A stretch of DNA of 64,000 nt from Providencia stuartii (GTDB taxonomy: Bacteria > Pseudomonadota > Gammaproteobacteria > Enterobacterales > Enterobacteriaceae). The position numbers and the translations under genes are program-made. The stretch lies in the NCBI GenBank assembly GCA_900455155.1, contig UGUC01000002.1, forward strand, positions 310,001 to 374,000. The letters are read 5' to 3'. How positions within the stretch are numbered: the stretch's first letter is position 1; each line of letters begins with the position of its first letter. Of this stretch, positions 52,813 to 63,332 are shown one piece after another. A model generated the notes under the pieces. The model worked only from the letters and a program-made list of their open reading frames with translations, was not told where the DNA came from and did no database searches.

Positions 52813-52918
52813 TTTCAAATGAAATAAATGAAACTCATCTTATAATTGAGAGATGTATCTCAAATTTTTGACGCGGTAAAAACCAAAAGAGGCAAATAAG
52901 CCTCTATTGGTTTTGAGT

Positions 52919-53614
52919 CTAGCCGAAAAGATGAAGAATAACAGGGAAGACAAAGGGGGCGAGCAGTGAGGTAATCACCCCGCAGGTCATTAAGGCTAAA
53001 GAGCTATATGCGCCTTCAATATAGTTGATTTCAGCACATCGAGCTGTACCGAGCGCATGAGAAGCGGTTCCCATTGCTAGCCCTCGTGAGGCGTGAGTGC
53101 GAATGCGCAATGCATCAAATAAGGCGTGACCAAACATGGCTCCTAGTATCCCGACAAAAATGACACAGGCGGCGCTAATAGCAGGGATCCCACCAATGGA
53201 ATCAGCAACCGCCATAGCAATCGGCGTTGTGACGGATTTCGGTAAGACAGAGGCGGCGATATCCGGTGTTGCGCCGAGCCATAAAGCAATTGCAGTACCT
53301 GTAAACATAGCAACTAGGCTACCTGCTAAACAGATACTCAATAATGACTTCCATTGCGCTCGAATTTGGTGCATCTGCTCGTATAGAGGGAAAGCTAATG
53401 CAACAACAGCAGGTTGTAATAAGTCATTTAAGATCTTACTTCCCGCAAAATAGTGCTCATAAGGCGTATTGGTAAAAATCAGTAATGGAACAATGATGGC
53501 GATTGCGACTAACAATGGATTCAATAAAGGCAGTTTTAATTTTACTGACAATTTTCTCGCAATATAAAACACAATAATTGTTAGTGGTAACGACCACCAG
53601 ATATGTTCTAGCAT
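52919..53614 (-). CDS. yohK: LrgB/CidB family membrane protein YohK
   Basis: Polytopic inner-membrane protein of 231 residues, the E. coli length; [16 protein letters not shown] and [18 protein letters not shown] are the LrgB family blocks. Works with the LrgA-like YohJ. In Gram-positives the pair influences murein hydrolase activity or metabolite efflux; the role in enterics is unsettled. Overlaps yohJ by 7 bases. Confidence 0.94.
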   Translation of the reverse strand: MLEHIWWSLPLTIIVFYIARKLSVKLKLPLLNPLLVAIAIIVPLLIFTNTPYEHYFAGSKILNDLLQPAVVALAFPLYEQMHQIRAQWKSLLSICLAGSLVAMFTGTAIALWLGATPDIAASVLPKSVTTPIAMAVADSIGGIPAISAACVIFVGILGAMFGHALFDALRIRTHASRGLAMGTASHALGTARCAEINYIEGAYSSLALMTCGVITSLLAPFVFPVILHLFG

Positions 53615-54081
53615 TTGTCATTCCCCTTATTTTGTTCAGTATCGCTAGTCACGCTGATAGTGTCTTCAGGCGGGAGGGGAACTTCATCAGGTTTAACCCC
53701 AACAATTTGGCGCTCTTTATGGATATAGTGGGAGCTAAAAGCCACCACAACCATGACGATTAGCGTGCTAATAAAACAAGAAACGAGAATAGGAACCAGT
53801 TGCTGACTTAATTGACCATAATAATTCATGATGCCGATACCTATTGGTACAAACAGCAAGGTCATATTTTTGAGAAGAATGGAACAACCAGGTTGCGCCC
53901 AGTGGGCAGGGATAATTTGCAGAGCTAGCAACATAAACAGTATTAGCATACCGATGATGCTACCGGGAACAGTAAATGGAAGCAGTGTTGATAACAGGTT
54001 CCCAACGATCAGACAGAGATAAAGCAGCGCAAAAGCGCGCAAATACTGCCATCCGGTTATCAGCACATATTTTAATGACAT
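53608..54081 (-). CDS. yohJ: LrgA/CidA holin-like protein YohJ with extended C-terminus
   Basis: Four hydrophobic segments and the LrgA blocks [19 protein letters not shown] and [13 protein letters not shown]. It has 157 residues while E. coli YohJ has 132; the extra length is a hydrophilic, acidic C-terminal tail after [13 protein letters not shown]-like site lies 53 bases upstream of the start. First gene of a yohJK (possibly yohJK-cdd) unit. Confidence 0.93.
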   Translation of the reverse strand: MSLKYVLITGWQYLRAFALLYLCLIVGNLLSTLLPFTVPGSIIGMLILFMLLALQIIPAHWAQPGCSILLKNMTLLFVPIGIGIMNYYGQLSQQLVPILVSCFISTLIVMVVVAFSSHYIHKERQIVGVKPDEVPLPPEDTISVTSDTEQNKGNDKC

Positions 54082-54133
54082 GAGACTCGTCCTATTATGC
54101 TAAGTGTATTCATCATACAATTAACTTTATAAT

Positions 54134-54149
54134 TGTGCTATAGATCACA
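54134..54149 (-). promoter_or_regulatory. CRP-binding site upstream of yohJ
   Basis: TGTGC-TATAGA-TCACA (written on the plus strand) matches the CRP consensus with one mismatch, 53 bases before the yohJ start. Confidence 0.58.
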
Positions 54150-54165
54150 GTTAAAACTGCATAAA

Positions 54166-54196
54166 AAAAGCGGAGAATTCATCATTCCCCGCTTTT
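54166..54196 (-). terminator. Intrinsic terminator of metG
   Basis: On the minus strand the stem AAAAGCGG..., with inner GAAT/ATTC, closes with CCGCTTTTTTT, giving a strong U-tract about 45 bases after the metG stop. Confidence 0.85.
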
Positions 54197-54236
54197 CGCT
54201 TAATAATTAACTCTTTCCCGTTTGGGAACCGTTATT

Positions 54237-56264
54237 TTATTTTACTTGCATACCCGGTTGAGCGCCGCTGTCTGGGCTTAGCAGGTAAATATCTTTACCA
54301 CCAGGGCCTGCGGCCATCACCATACCTTCAGACAGACCAAAACGCATTTTACGTGGTGCCAAGTTTGCCACCATCACGGTCAGTCGACCTTCTAATACTT
54401 TTGGATCAGGGTACGCACTGCGAATACCAGAGAACACTTGGCGAGTTTCACCGCCAATATCCAATTGCAGTTTTAATAGCTTGTCAGAGCCTTCAACAAA
54501 GTCGGCTTGTTTGATAAGCGCGATGCGTAGATCGATCTTGGCAAAGTCATCAAAGGTAATCGTCTCTTGGATTGGATCATCGGCCAGTGGACCTGTTAAC
54601 ACCTTAGCTGGCTTAATGCTCTCTTTAGAGGCTTCCACCATAGCTTCGACTTTCGCCATTTCAATACGCGTAAATAGCGCCTTAAATGGCGCAACATCGT
54701 GGTGAGTTAACGGCGTGGTGATAGAATCCCATGTAAGCTCGATATTGAGGAAAGCCTCTGCACGTTTTGCCAGCCCTGGTAAAATAGGTTTCAAGTAAGT
54801 CATCAAGACACGGAATAAATTGATGCCCATTGAACAGATATCTTGAAGCTCTTGATCTTTACCTTCTTGTTTAGCGACAACCCAAGGGGCTTTTTCGTCG
54901 ACATAACGGTTAGCTAGATCGGCGAGAGCCATTATTTCGCGCACCGCTTTACCATATTCACGACTTGTATAGGCGTCACCAATAATTTGTGCCGCGTCAA
55001 TAAATTGTTGATAGAGCGCTGGGTCTGCGATGTTATCGGACAATTTCCCGCCAAAGCGTTTTGCAATAAAGCCCGCATTACGTGATGCTAGGTTAACCAC
55101 TTTATTGACGATATCGCTGTTAACGCGTTGAACAAAGTCTTCTAAGTTCAAGTCGATATCATCAATGCGCGATGAAAGTTTCGCGGCATAGTAGTAGCGT
55201 AGGCAGTCGGCATCTAGGTGATCCAGATAAGAACGCGCTGTGATAAAGGTACCACGAGACTTAGACATTTTGGCGCCGTTAACGGTCACATAGCCATGAA
55301 CAAATAGGTTAGTTGGCTTACGATAACCACTGCCTTCAAGCATTGCAGGCCAGAATAAGCTGTGGAAATACACAATATCTTTACCGATAAAATGGTAGAG
55401 GTCGGTCTTTGAATCTTTATTCCAAAATTCGTCAAAATTGATATTGCCACGTTTGTCACACAGGTTTTTAAATGACCCCATATAACCAATTGGCGCGTCT
55501 AGCCACACATAGAAGTATTTACCCGGTGCATCTGGAATTTCAAAACCAAAATAAGGCGCATCACGGGTAATATCCCACTGCTGTAAGCCTGATTCGAACC
55601 ACTCTTGCATTTTGTTGGCGACTTGCTCTTGCAGGGCACCTGAACGAGTCCACGCTTGTAGCATGTCACTAAATGCAGGCAGGTCGAAGAAGAAGTGCTC
55701 AGTATCACGCATCTCTGGTGTCGCACCAGAAACTACGGAACGTGGGTTAATCAGCTCTGTTGGGCTATAGGTCGCACCACAAACCTCACAGTTATCGCCA
55801 TATTGATCTTCTGCTTTACAGGTTGGGCAAGTACCTTTTACAAAGCGATCGGGTAAGAACATGCCTTTTTCAGGATCGTAAAGCTGTGAAATAGTGCGAT
55901 TTTTTATAAAACCGTTGTTTTTAAGCTTGTTATAAATGAGCTCGGATAACTGTTTGTTTTCTTCACTGTGTGTTGAGTGATAGTTATCGTAGCTAATCGC
56001 AAAACCAGCAAAATCGTCCTGATGCTCTTTGTTCACTGCTGCAATCATATCTTCAGGAGAAACACCTAATTGCTGAGCCTTCAGCATGATTGGTGTGCCG
56101 TGCGCATCGTCCGCACAGATAAAGTGAACTTCTTTGCCGCGCATTCGCTGATAACGGACCCAAATATCAGCCTGAATATGTTCCAGAATATGACCGAGAT
56201 GGATTGAACCGTTAGCATAGGGTAACGCACAGGTTACCAGTAGTTTATTCGCGACTTGAGACAT
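54237..56264 (-). CDS. metG: Methionyl-tRNA synthetase
   Basis: Class I aminoacyl-tRNA synthetase, 675 residues, intact. HIGH motif in [12 protein letters not shown], zinc knuckle [18 protein letters not shown], the KMSKS loop AKMSKSRGT, and a C-terminal OB-fold tRNA-binding (dimerisation) domain from about 570 ([21 protein letters not shown]). Divergent from apbC, as in E. coli. Confidence 0.98.
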   Translation of the reverse strand: MSQVANKLLVTCALPYANGSIHLGHILEHIQADIWVRYQRMRGKEVHFICADDAHGTPIMLKAQQLGVSPEDMIAAVNKEHQDDFAGFAISYDNYHSTHSEENKQLSELIYNKLKNNGFIKNRTISQLYDPEKGMFLPDRFVKGTCPTCKAEDQYGDNCEVCGATYSPTELINPRSVVSGATPEMRDTEHFFFDLPAFSDMLQAWTRSGALQEQVANKMQEWFESGLQQWDITRDAPYFGFEIPDAPGKYFYVWLDAPIGYMGSFKNLCDKRGNINFDEFWNKDSKTDLYHFIGKDIVYFHSLFWPAMLEGSGYRKPTNLFVHGYVTVNGAKMSKSRGTFITARSYLDHLDADCLRYYYAAKLSSRIDDIDLNLEDFVQRVNSDIVNKVVNLASRNAGFIAKRFGGKLSDNIADPALYQQFIDAAQIIGDAYTSREYGKAVREIMALADLANRYVDEKAPWVVAKQEGKDQELQDICSMGINLFRVLMTYLKPILPGLAKRAEAFLNIELTWDSITTPLTHHDVAPFKALFTRIEMAKVEAMVEASKESIKPAKVLTGPLADDPIQETITFDDFAKIDLRIALIKQADFVEGSDKLLKLQLDIGGETRQVFSGIRSAYPDPKVLEGRLTVMVANLAPRKMRFGLSEGMVMAAGPGGKDIYLLSPDSGAQPGMQVK

Positions 56265-56489
56265 AGTAACTTTCTTACTTCCATTATTGAAAAGGGACTT
56301 TGATGTTAACCGATCAATTGTTTCGCGGCTAGGGTAATAAAATATTAATCCGTAATTTATGTGAAAAAGGAATTTTTTACTCTTAGTGGCTTTTCGTTAG
56401 TAAGGCGGTCACTATTTTGATGGTTCTCTGTTATGATAAATAGCAGTGAAAGAACGATAGTGTTAAAAATATAAAATAAAGGAGCCGGG

Positions 56490-57602
56490 ATGAACGATAA
56501 ATCCCCCGAGCAGAACAATCCAGAACTGCTGACTGAAAAAGTCTCCACCGTTTTGGCTTCATTTACACACCCAACACTGAAGCGTAATCTGATTTCTATC
56601 AAAGCATTACATCACTGTGCAATGTTGGATAATGTGTTGCATGTTGAACTAGTTATGCCATTCGTATGGAAGGGGCCTTTTCAGACTCTGATCAGCGAAA
56701 AAACGGCGGAACTGAAACAAGCGACTGGCGCTCATGCGGTTGAGTGGAAATTGCGTCACGATATTACCACGTTAAAACGGGCAAATGATTTGCCGGGTAT
56801 TAACGGTGTTCGTAACATTTTGGCCGTCAGTTCCGGTAAAGGTGGGGTCGGTAAATCCAGTACCTCTGTCAACTTAGCGTTGGCACTTGCCCAAGAAGGG
56901 GCGAAAGTCGGTATTCTTGATGCGGATATCTATGGCCCATCGATCCCAAATATGTTGGGAACCACCATGGAGCGACCAACTTCACCAGATGGTCAGCACA
57001 TGGCTCCGATTATGGCCTACGGTCTTGCGACAAACTCTATTGGATACTTAGTCACCGATGATAATGCAATGGTGTGGCGCGGGCCAATGGCAAGTAAGGC
57101 GCTAATGCAGATGCTACAAGATACCTTATGGCCTGATTTAGATTATTTGGTTATCGATATGCCACCGGGAACGGGGGATATCCAATTGACACTGTCACAA
57201 AACATTCCTGTTACAGGTGCTGTTGTTGTCACTACGCCGCAAGATATTGCGCTGGTGGACGCAATGAAAGGGATTGTGATGTTCAAAAAAGTCAATGTAC
57301 CCGTTCTTGGTATCGTCGAAAATATGAGTGCACATATCTGTAGCAATTGTGGTCATGTGGAACCTATTTTTGGCACAGGCGGCGCAGAGAGACTCGCTGA
57401 GAAATATAACACGCAATTGTTAGGGCAAATTCCTTTACATATTTCTCTACGTGAAGATTTGGATCGTGGTCAACCTACTGTGATGCGTGATCCTGAAGGG
57501 GAATTTGCGGATATCTACCGTGAAATTGCCTCAAATATCTCTTCATTGATGTATTGGGAAGGGGAAAAAATCCCGACCGAGATCTCATTCCGAGCAGTTT
57601 AA
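56490..57602 (+). CDS. apbC: Iron-sulfur cluster carrier protein ApbC (Mrp)
   Basis: P-loop ATPase that carries and delivers [4Fe-4S] clusters. The 370-residue protein has an N-terminal DUF59-like domain (about 1-90), the deviant Walker A SSGKGGVGKSST, switch DADIYGPSIPNM, and the cluster-binding CxxC in HICSNCGH. GGAG precedes the ATG by a good distance. Frame intact. Confidence 0.96.
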   Translation: MNDKSPEQNNPELLTEKVSTVLASFTHPTLKRNLISIKALHHCAMLDNVLHVELVMPFVWKGPFQTLISEKTAELKQATGAHAVEWKLRHDITTLKRANDLPGINGVRNILAVSSGKGGVGKSSTSVNLALALAQEGAKVGILDADIYGPSIPNMLGTTMERPTSPDGQHMAPIMAYGLATNSIGYLVTDDNAMVWRGPMASKALMQMLQDTLWPDLDYLVIDMPPGTGDIQLTLSQNIPVTGAVVVTTPQDIALVDAMKGIVMFKKVNVPVLGIVENMSAHICSNCGHVEPIFGTGGAERLAEKYNTQLLGQIPLHISLREDLDRGQPTVMRDPEGEFADIYREIASNISSLMYWEGEKIPTEISFRAV

Positions 57603-57840
57603 TATCGGTCTCTATTTGAAGGGGTTATTTCAGTTTTCTGGGATAGCCCCTTATATTTCAATCTACTAACCATACGCCTTATCGACCAATCCCTTTCCAA
57701 CTTTTCTTATTTGTTATTTGCGTATTTCTCTATTTCATTATGATAGCGTAGAATGTTTACTATCTGTTTTTTATTAATGCTTACTCGTTAGGGCTTTGAT
57801 ATTGCATTTTTTTCCTATGGCGGATGCCTAAAAGGTGATT

Positions 57841-58401
57841 ATGAAATTTTTAATTTTGATTGTCGTATTAGTATTGATTGTTATCTACTTTTATAACCGA
57901 ATTGTGGCAATGCGTGAGGCTGTTATATCGAGTGAAACTGAGATTTCGGTACAATTAGACCGCCGTGGAAAAGTATTTGATAGTTTACTAGCAACGGTCA
58001 AAAAATATTTAAGCCATGAGTCAGAAGTTTTCAGTAAAATTACTGAATTAAGAACTCAGGCGAAAACAGCAACAGGGGCTCAGGCGAAAGAAGCGGAAGA
58101 TGCCTTGTCTAAAATGGTTTCTAGTGGTGCGATTAATGTTGCAGTAGAAGCGTATCCTGAGCTGAAATCTGATGCCATCATGGCTAATTTGCAAGAGGAG
58201 ATCGTCTCCTCTGAAAATAAACTGTCATTTGCCAAACGCGGTTATAACCGAGCATTGGAAGCGTATAAAGCCTATATTGCCTCAATGCCAGCCGTTTTTA
58301 TCGTTAACCTCATTCCGAGTTTAAAAATTGATAAAGATTATTGGCGTCTTGATGAAGAAGCCATAAAAAGTGAAGAGTCCCGCCGTATTAACTTTGATTA
58401 A
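57841..58401 (+). CDS. LemA family protein
   Basis: Membrane-anchored protein of 186 residues: one N-terminal transmembrane segment (about 2-20), then a long alpha-helical coiled-coil domain. The start at 57841 has AAGGTG upstream; an in-frame GTG at 57835 is less likely. LemA proteins are widespread with unknown function. It lies 69 bases before an M48 peptidase gene, a recurrent pairing. Confidence 0.88.
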   Translation: MKFLILIVVLVLIVIYFYNRIVAMREAVISSETEISVQLDRRGKVFDSLLATVKKYLSHESEVFSKITELRTQAKTATGAQAKEAEDALSKMVSSGAINVAVEAYPELKSDAIMANLQEEIVSSENKLSFAKRGYNRALEAYKAYIASMPAVFIVNLIPSLKIDKDYWRLDEEAIKSEESRRINFD

Positions 58402-58470
58402 CGATAACAAATCCATTGTATTTATCAGGGGGCCTTATGCTCCCTGAAAAGTTAGGCAGGGTATAGTGTT

Positions 58471-59428
58471 ATGGATTTTAGAAACGTCATACGCAAAAAC
58501 AATATCCGTACACGATTAGTCGTGGTGAGTTATATCTTCATTATGCTGATTGTTGGATTATTAGTGGATACAGCGACACATCCTGATGAGTGGGGTGGTT
58601 TTTTTGAAAATATGCTGGCATTTGCGACCTTTAAACGCTTTCCCGTTGCTACATTAATTATTTTAGGACTTACTTTTTTAGGATTAATTTATATTCATTT
58701 TCGCGGACACAAAATGATGTTAGCGGGTATGAATGCTAAAGAGATTACTGCGGAAAATGCCAGTACCGCGGAAGAAAAGCAGCTTTATAATATATTAGAA
58801 GAGCTAAGTTTAAGTGCGACTTTACGTTATGTGCCGCGTTTGTATATTTTAGATAGCGACGAGCCAAATGCTTTTTGCTGCGGGTTGGAGTGCTAAAAAT
58901 GCGTTAGTAGGTGTTACGCGTGGTTTATTACAAACGCTCAATCGCCATGAAATTCAGGCGGTGATGGCACATGAAGTTGGCCATATTATTCACGGCGATT
59001 CTAAATTGACACTGTATGTTGGTATCTTGGCGAATGTGATTTTGACCATCACAAACATAGTTAGCCAAATTTTTATTCGTACGGCAGGACGTAGCCGAAA
59101 TAGTGCATCCAATAAAGCACAGGTGGTTTTATTAGCGCTTAATTTTATTCTGCCGTGGATAACGCAAATTCTCTATTTTTATCTTTCACGAACGCGCGAA
59201 TATATGGCAGATGCGGCAGCCGTTGATTTAACAACCGATAACCAAGCAATGATCAGCGCCTTACGAAAAATCTCCGGTCAGCATGAGAAAACAGACTATG
59301 ATCATTCGAGTATTGGAGATGCTTATCGTAGTGCGGCCTATATTTTTAATAAGGGGGATTCCGTGTTTTCGACCCATCCTTCGATTGAAAATCGTATTGC
59401 TGCCTTAGAGGGGCGTAAAACATTTTAA
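58471..59428 (+). pseudogene. M48 family (HtpX-like) membrane metallopeptidase, one frame break
   Basis: Two N-terminal helices (about 20-42 and 60-75), then the zinc motif AHEVGHIIHGD (HExxH) with a downstream YMADAAAVDL glutamate-type ligand region, and the SVFSTHPSIENRIAAL C-terminus typical of M48. An extra T in the run 58872-58876 breaks the frame inside EPNAFAAGWSAKN. Corrected length is about 318 residues. Likely acts on membrane proteins, possibly together with the LemA protein upstream. Confidence 0.87.
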
Positions 59429-59739
59429 TTGTGTCTGCTGTAGGTTGATAAATAACGGCATGCCTACAGCAGGGATCTAACCGCAATCGAATTCCCCTTT
59501 CAGGCTATTTCTTCTTAATATTTAGTGTTTTTTTAGTTATCGGGGTTATACCAGAAGAGTGTTCTGCACAAGTTTCCCTGATAACACGGACATATCGCTA
59601 ACATCCACCGCGCCCAATGGCACAAACCTTAAATAACCATCTGCGGCTAAAATTGAGCGCATCCTCATTATTATTTAGTTGTAAAAAATCGTGGGGAAAA
59701 TATCGGCAAAGGTTGAATTTGTATTTGTCAAAAAACAAG
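59429..59739. other. Junction spacer with a decayed coding remnant
   Basis: No intact gene. On the minus strand, 59560-59670 reads MRMRSILAADGYLRFVPLGA then VDVSDMSVLSGKLVQNTLLV and stop, which looks protein-like but is short and unrecognised. The spacer separates the AT-rich backbone from the GC-richer segment to the right. Confidence 0.4.
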
Positions 59740-60525
59740 TTAAAAATGGTGGATATCCGAATCGTCATTTTTAAAATGAGAAGGGGATTGCCCCATCTGT
59801 TTTTTAAACATAATTGAGAATGCCCCTGCACTGTTGTAACCCAACTCATAAGCCACTTCGGTAATCGATTTCCCGGACAAAATATGGGAAAGCGAGTTCA
59901 GTAGGCATGCCTGCTGACGCCATTCTGAAAACGACATGCCAGTCTGGGTACGAAAGAAACGGCTGAAGGAGCGCTCGCTTTTGTGCAGCTGTTCTGCCCA
60001 CTCCCCCGGTTGCGAAGTAATAACCGGTTTGCGCATAAACTCACGGCATAGGCGGCCGAGCTTTTCATCTCGCGGGATCGGGGCGAAAAACGGCAGTGGG
60101 GGCATACGTGCCAGTTCGCAAAGAATCAGCTGCATCAGCACCCCGTCACGCCCCTGAATATCATATTCCGCAGGGATGTCCACTGCTTCCAGCAGTAACT
60201 GACGCAGCAGCGGAGAGACACTCACCACCTCACAACTGACGGCGTGGCGCGGCTTTGCTGCTGGTTCGATATACAAACTGCGTGTGCTGACATTCAGCAT
60301 CCGAGTTTCATGGGCGACCTGTTCTGGGATCCACACTCCGCAGGAAGGTGGGATCACCCATTCACCGTCTGCGGTGCTGATTTCAATCAGTCCGGTGGCC
60401 GGATATAAAAATTGTGCCCGACGGTGCGCGTGGTATTCCAGTAGGGTATCGGGCAAATAATCTGTACCGAGAGCAATGACATCCCGCGCGATATTATCCA
60501 CGCTTTTTAACGGAATATTTCTCAT
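59740..60525 (-). CDS. AraC-family transcriptional regulator
   Basis: A 261-residue protein with an N-terminal cupin-type sensor domain (YHAHRRAQFLYPATGLIEI) and a C-terminal double HTH of the AraC type (SFSRFFRTQTGMSFSEWRQQACLLNSL, SITEVAYELGYNSAGAFSIMFKKQMGQSPSHF). Divergent from the molybdoenzyme operon, 386 bases apart, so probably its regulator. Base composition is clearly more GC-rich than the genes on the left, except for the last ~60 coding bases. Confidence 0.9.
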   Translation of the reverse strand: MRNIPLKSVDNIARDVIALGTDYLPDTLLEYHAHRRAQFLYPATGLIEISTADGEWVIPPSCGVWIPEQVAHETRMLNVSTRSLYIEPAAKPRHAVSCEVVSVSPLLRQLLLEAVDIPAEYDIQGRDGVLMQLILCELARMPPLPFFAPIPRDEKLGRLCREFMRKPVITSQPGEWAEQLHKSERSFSRFFRTQTGMSFSEWRQQACLLNSLSHILSGKSITEVAYELGYNSAGAFSIMFKKQMGQSPSHFKNDDSDIHHF

Positions 60526-60911
60526 GAAGGCCGCGCTCCCTATCTAACGGAAAGAAAAATTAGAGGGTGTTATATCAGATCCTGTTACCGTAAAACAGGT
60601 CTTTTATGGCAATAACAGAACTGAGTGCCATATCTGTATTTTTACGGCAACAAATATAAAACGTTCAGTTAACAGGAGCAGGGATCAGGCCGGAATTCAA
60701 ATGCCGTTGTCTGATTTTCGCATGGCGGCAATATATTAATCCATTACTATTTTGCTGCCGCCATTCTGTTTATACAGACTTTAATTATTACCGGCTATTA
60801 AGCGATTGCCGGTGGCGTAATGTTATTTCCGGTCATTTGAAATTAAATAATATTTATTATTTCCTGATTTTTAAATGCCGTACTGTATTTCTCACTCAGG
60901 GTAAATCCATT
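60526..60911. promoter_or_regulatory. Divergent control region between the araC-type gene and the molybdoenzyme operon
   Basis: Two inverted repeats stand out: CCTGTT/AACAGG (60581-60599) and ATGGCGGCA/TGCCGCCAT (60722-60730 and 60756-60764). Either could be an operator. No match to the FNR consensus TTGAT-N4-ATCAA was seen. Confidence 0.45.
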
Positions 60912-63332
60912 ATGAGTCATCAATCCGGTCACGATAATAAAAAATCCGGCACTCTCGGCGAAATAAGCCGACGCCGTTTCATACAGGCCAGTTCTGTATT
61001 ATCTGCGGTGCCGTTTCTGGCATCCGAAAGTATTGCATCCGTTCCGTCCGATCCTACACAGATTCCTGTTCATCAAACGGATGACGGGGTTCGCATTGTA
61101 CCGACATGCAGCAGTTTTGACTGCGGTGGGAAATGTGATATCCGGGCACATATCAAAGACGGAAAAGCCATCCGCATCAGTACCCGACCGGATGCGGAAC
61201 TGAATGAAGATATGCCGATCATGCGGGCTTGTGTGCGCGGACGCGGTTACCGGAAATTTATTTATCACCCAGACCGCCTGAAATACCCGATGAAGCGGGT
61301 CGGTAAGCGCGGTGAAGGGCGTTTTGAGCGCATCAGCTGGCAAGAAGCAACCAGCCTGATCGCCGCAGAGTGGCAACGTATCAGTGACAAATACGGCCCA
61401 GCGTCACGGTTTGTCAGCCTGAGTACAGGCGTGACCGGCGGGATTTTTTCCGGTGCGAATATGCTGCGCCGTCTGTTTAATCTGACGGGCGGGTTTCTGG
61501 AAAACTACCATTCCGTCAGTAACGGTAACACCATGGCAGCCACGCCGTATACCTACGGCACCGCCGCCAGCGGCAGCACACTCGATACCCTAGAAAATAC
61601 CCCACTGGTGATCCTGTGGGGGCATAACCCGAACGAAACTATTTTCGGGCACAGTAACCACTATTTCCAGAAGATGAAAAAGAACGGCACTCGGTTTATT
61701 GTGGTCGATCCGCGCTATTCCGATACCGCCTCCTCATTGGCTGATCAATGGATCCCGATCCTGCCGACGACAGATAATGCCATGATGGATGCGATGATGT
61801 ATGTCATCGTCACAGAAAATCTACATGATCAGGCGTTTATTGATAAATACACGCTGGGTTTCAGCGAAGAGCAGATGCCGGAAGGTGTAGCGGATAATGA
61901 ATCACTGGTGGCCTATCTAACGGGTAAAAAAGACGGCATAGCCAAAACCCCAGAATGGGCAGAGAGAATCACTAAAGTTCCGGCGGAAACTATCCGTCAG
62001 CTGGCGCGTGAATATGCCACAACCAAACCGGCGGTGCTGATGCAGGGCTGGGGACCACAGCGTCATATCTGCGGTGAACGCAGTGCGCGCGGTGCAACGC
62101 TGCTGGCAACCATCACTGGTAATGTCGGCGTGTGCGGCGGCTGGGCGGCAGGTTACGGCATGGCACTGAATCCGGAACTGCGCAAAACCATCGCCGGACC
62201 AAAGCTGTTTGATAACCCAGTAAAAGCCAAAATCAACATCACCAACTGGGTGCAGGCGTGTGAGGACAAAAATCTGGTCACGCCGGATAACGGACTGAAA
62301 AATGCAGACAAACTCGACACCGAAATCAAAATGATTTTCTCAATGGCGGGTAACTATTTGACCAACCAAAATACCGATATTCTCCATGCCGCAAAAGTGC
62401 TGGAGGATGAATCGAAAGTCGAATTTATTGTCTGTAGCGATCTCTATCTTACCCCGAGTGCGAAATATGCGGATTTGCTACTGCCGGAAACCAGTTTTTT
62501 GGAACGCTGGAATATCGGCGGCACTTGGAGTTACGGCGATTACCTGATCCTATCTGAAAAAGCAATTGAACCGGAATTTGAACGTCGTACCGATTACGAC
62601 TGGCTGTGCGACGTGGCGGAAAAACTGGGGGTTCGTGATGCATTCACCGAAGGGCATGAGACAGATCGTGACTGGATAGAATTCCTCGTCAATGATGCAG
62701 CACAAAAGCGCCCAGAAGATAATATTCCGACGTTTGATGAGCTGCTGATAAAACGCCGTCATTTATTAACTCATCGTCCGCATACCCAAAATGTGGCTTT
62801 TGAAAAAAATATTCAGGATTTTGAGAACAACCCGTTCCCGACTCCGTCCGGCAAAATCGAGATTTTCTCCAAACGCCTGTATGACATGCACAATCCGGAC
62901 ATTCCCGCACTATCTCATTATGTTCCAGCCATCGAAGGACCGGAAGATAGCCTTACCGCGAAATACCCGTTACAGCTGATCACTTGGAAAAGCCGCAACC
63001 GCGCGAACTCCACGCAGTTCGCTAACCCGTGGTTGCAAGAAGTGCAACGGCAGGAGCTGTGGATCAATCCATTCGATGCGGCGGATCGCGGTATCAGTGA
63101 CGGTGAAAAAGTGAAAGTACATAACGATCGCGGTATCACCATGATCCCAGTAAAAATCACACAGCGCATTATGCCGGGTGTGGTTGCATTACAAGCCGGA
63201 GCTTGGTGGCTGCCGGACAACAATGGCATTGATCAGGGCGGATGTGCCAACGTGCTCACCTCGTCACGCCGTACCGCGCTCGCCCACGGCAATGCGCACC
63301 AAACATTATTGGTTGAGGTGGAAAAAGCATGA
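60912..63332 (+). CDS. Tat-exported molybdopterin oxidoreductase, DMSO reductase A-subunit type (DmsA/YnfE-like)
   Basis: Catalytic subunit of 806 residues from ATG 60912 (the frame is open back to 60837 but that part has no function). Twin-arginine signal SRRRFIQASSVLSAVPFLA at about 19-37. [4Fe-4S] cysteines CSSFDCGGKC and later RACVRGRG; here the first spacing is Cx4C, one residue more than in DmsA. Then RLKYPMKRVGKRGEGRFERISW, NPNETIFGH, and the C-terminal Mo-bis-MGD domain. Probable terminal reductase for an S- or N-oxide; substrate not determinable. Depends on the Moco genes seen elsewhere in the window. Confidence 0.9.
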   Translation: MSHQSGHDNKKSGTLGEISRRRFIQASSVLSAVPFLASESIASVPSDPTQIPVHQTDDGVRIVPTCSSFDCGGKCDIRAHIKDGKAIRISTRPDAELNEDMPIMRACVRGRGYRKFIYHPDRLKYPMKRVGKRGEGRFERISWQEATSLIAAEWQRISDKYGPASRFVSLSTGVTGGIFSGANMLRRLFNLTGGFLENYHSVSNGNTMAATPYTYGTAASGSTLDTLENTPLVILWGHNPNETIFGHSNHYFQKMKKNGTRFIVVDPRYSDTASSLADQWIPILPTTDNAMMDAMMYVIVTENLHDQAFIDKYTLGFSEEQMPEGVADNESLVAYLTGKKDGIAKTPEWAERITKVPAETIRQLAREYATTKPAVLMQGWGPQRHICGERSARGATLLATITGNVGVCGGWAAGYGMALNPELRKTIAGPKLFDNPVKAKINITNWVQACEDKNLVTPDNGLKNADKLDTEIKMIFSMAGNYLTNQNTDILHAAKVLEDESKVEFIVCSDLYLTPSAKYADLLLPETSFLERWNIGGTWSYGDYLILSEKAIEPEFERRTDYDWLCDVAEKLGVRDAFTEGHETDRDWIEFLVNDAAQKRPEDNIPTFDELLIKRRHLLTHRPHTQNVAFEKNIQDFENNPFPTPSGKIEIFSKRLYDMHNPDIPALSHYVPAIEGPEDSLTAKYPLQLITWKSRNRANSTQFANPWLQEVQRQELWINPFDAADRGISDGEKVKVHNDRGITMIPVKITQRIMPGVVALQAGAWWLPDNNGIDQGGCANVLTSSRRTALAHGNAHQTLLVEVEKA

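Noticed and set aside
59598-59739. C-terminal overlap frame after the AraC-type gene as a separate gene
   Set aside because: Short frame without start or recognisable domain; treated as a possible remnant only.
60999-61376. Minus-strand open frame of 125 codons inside the oxidoreductase gene
   Set aside because: Shadow of a GC-rich coding sequence; no independent features.
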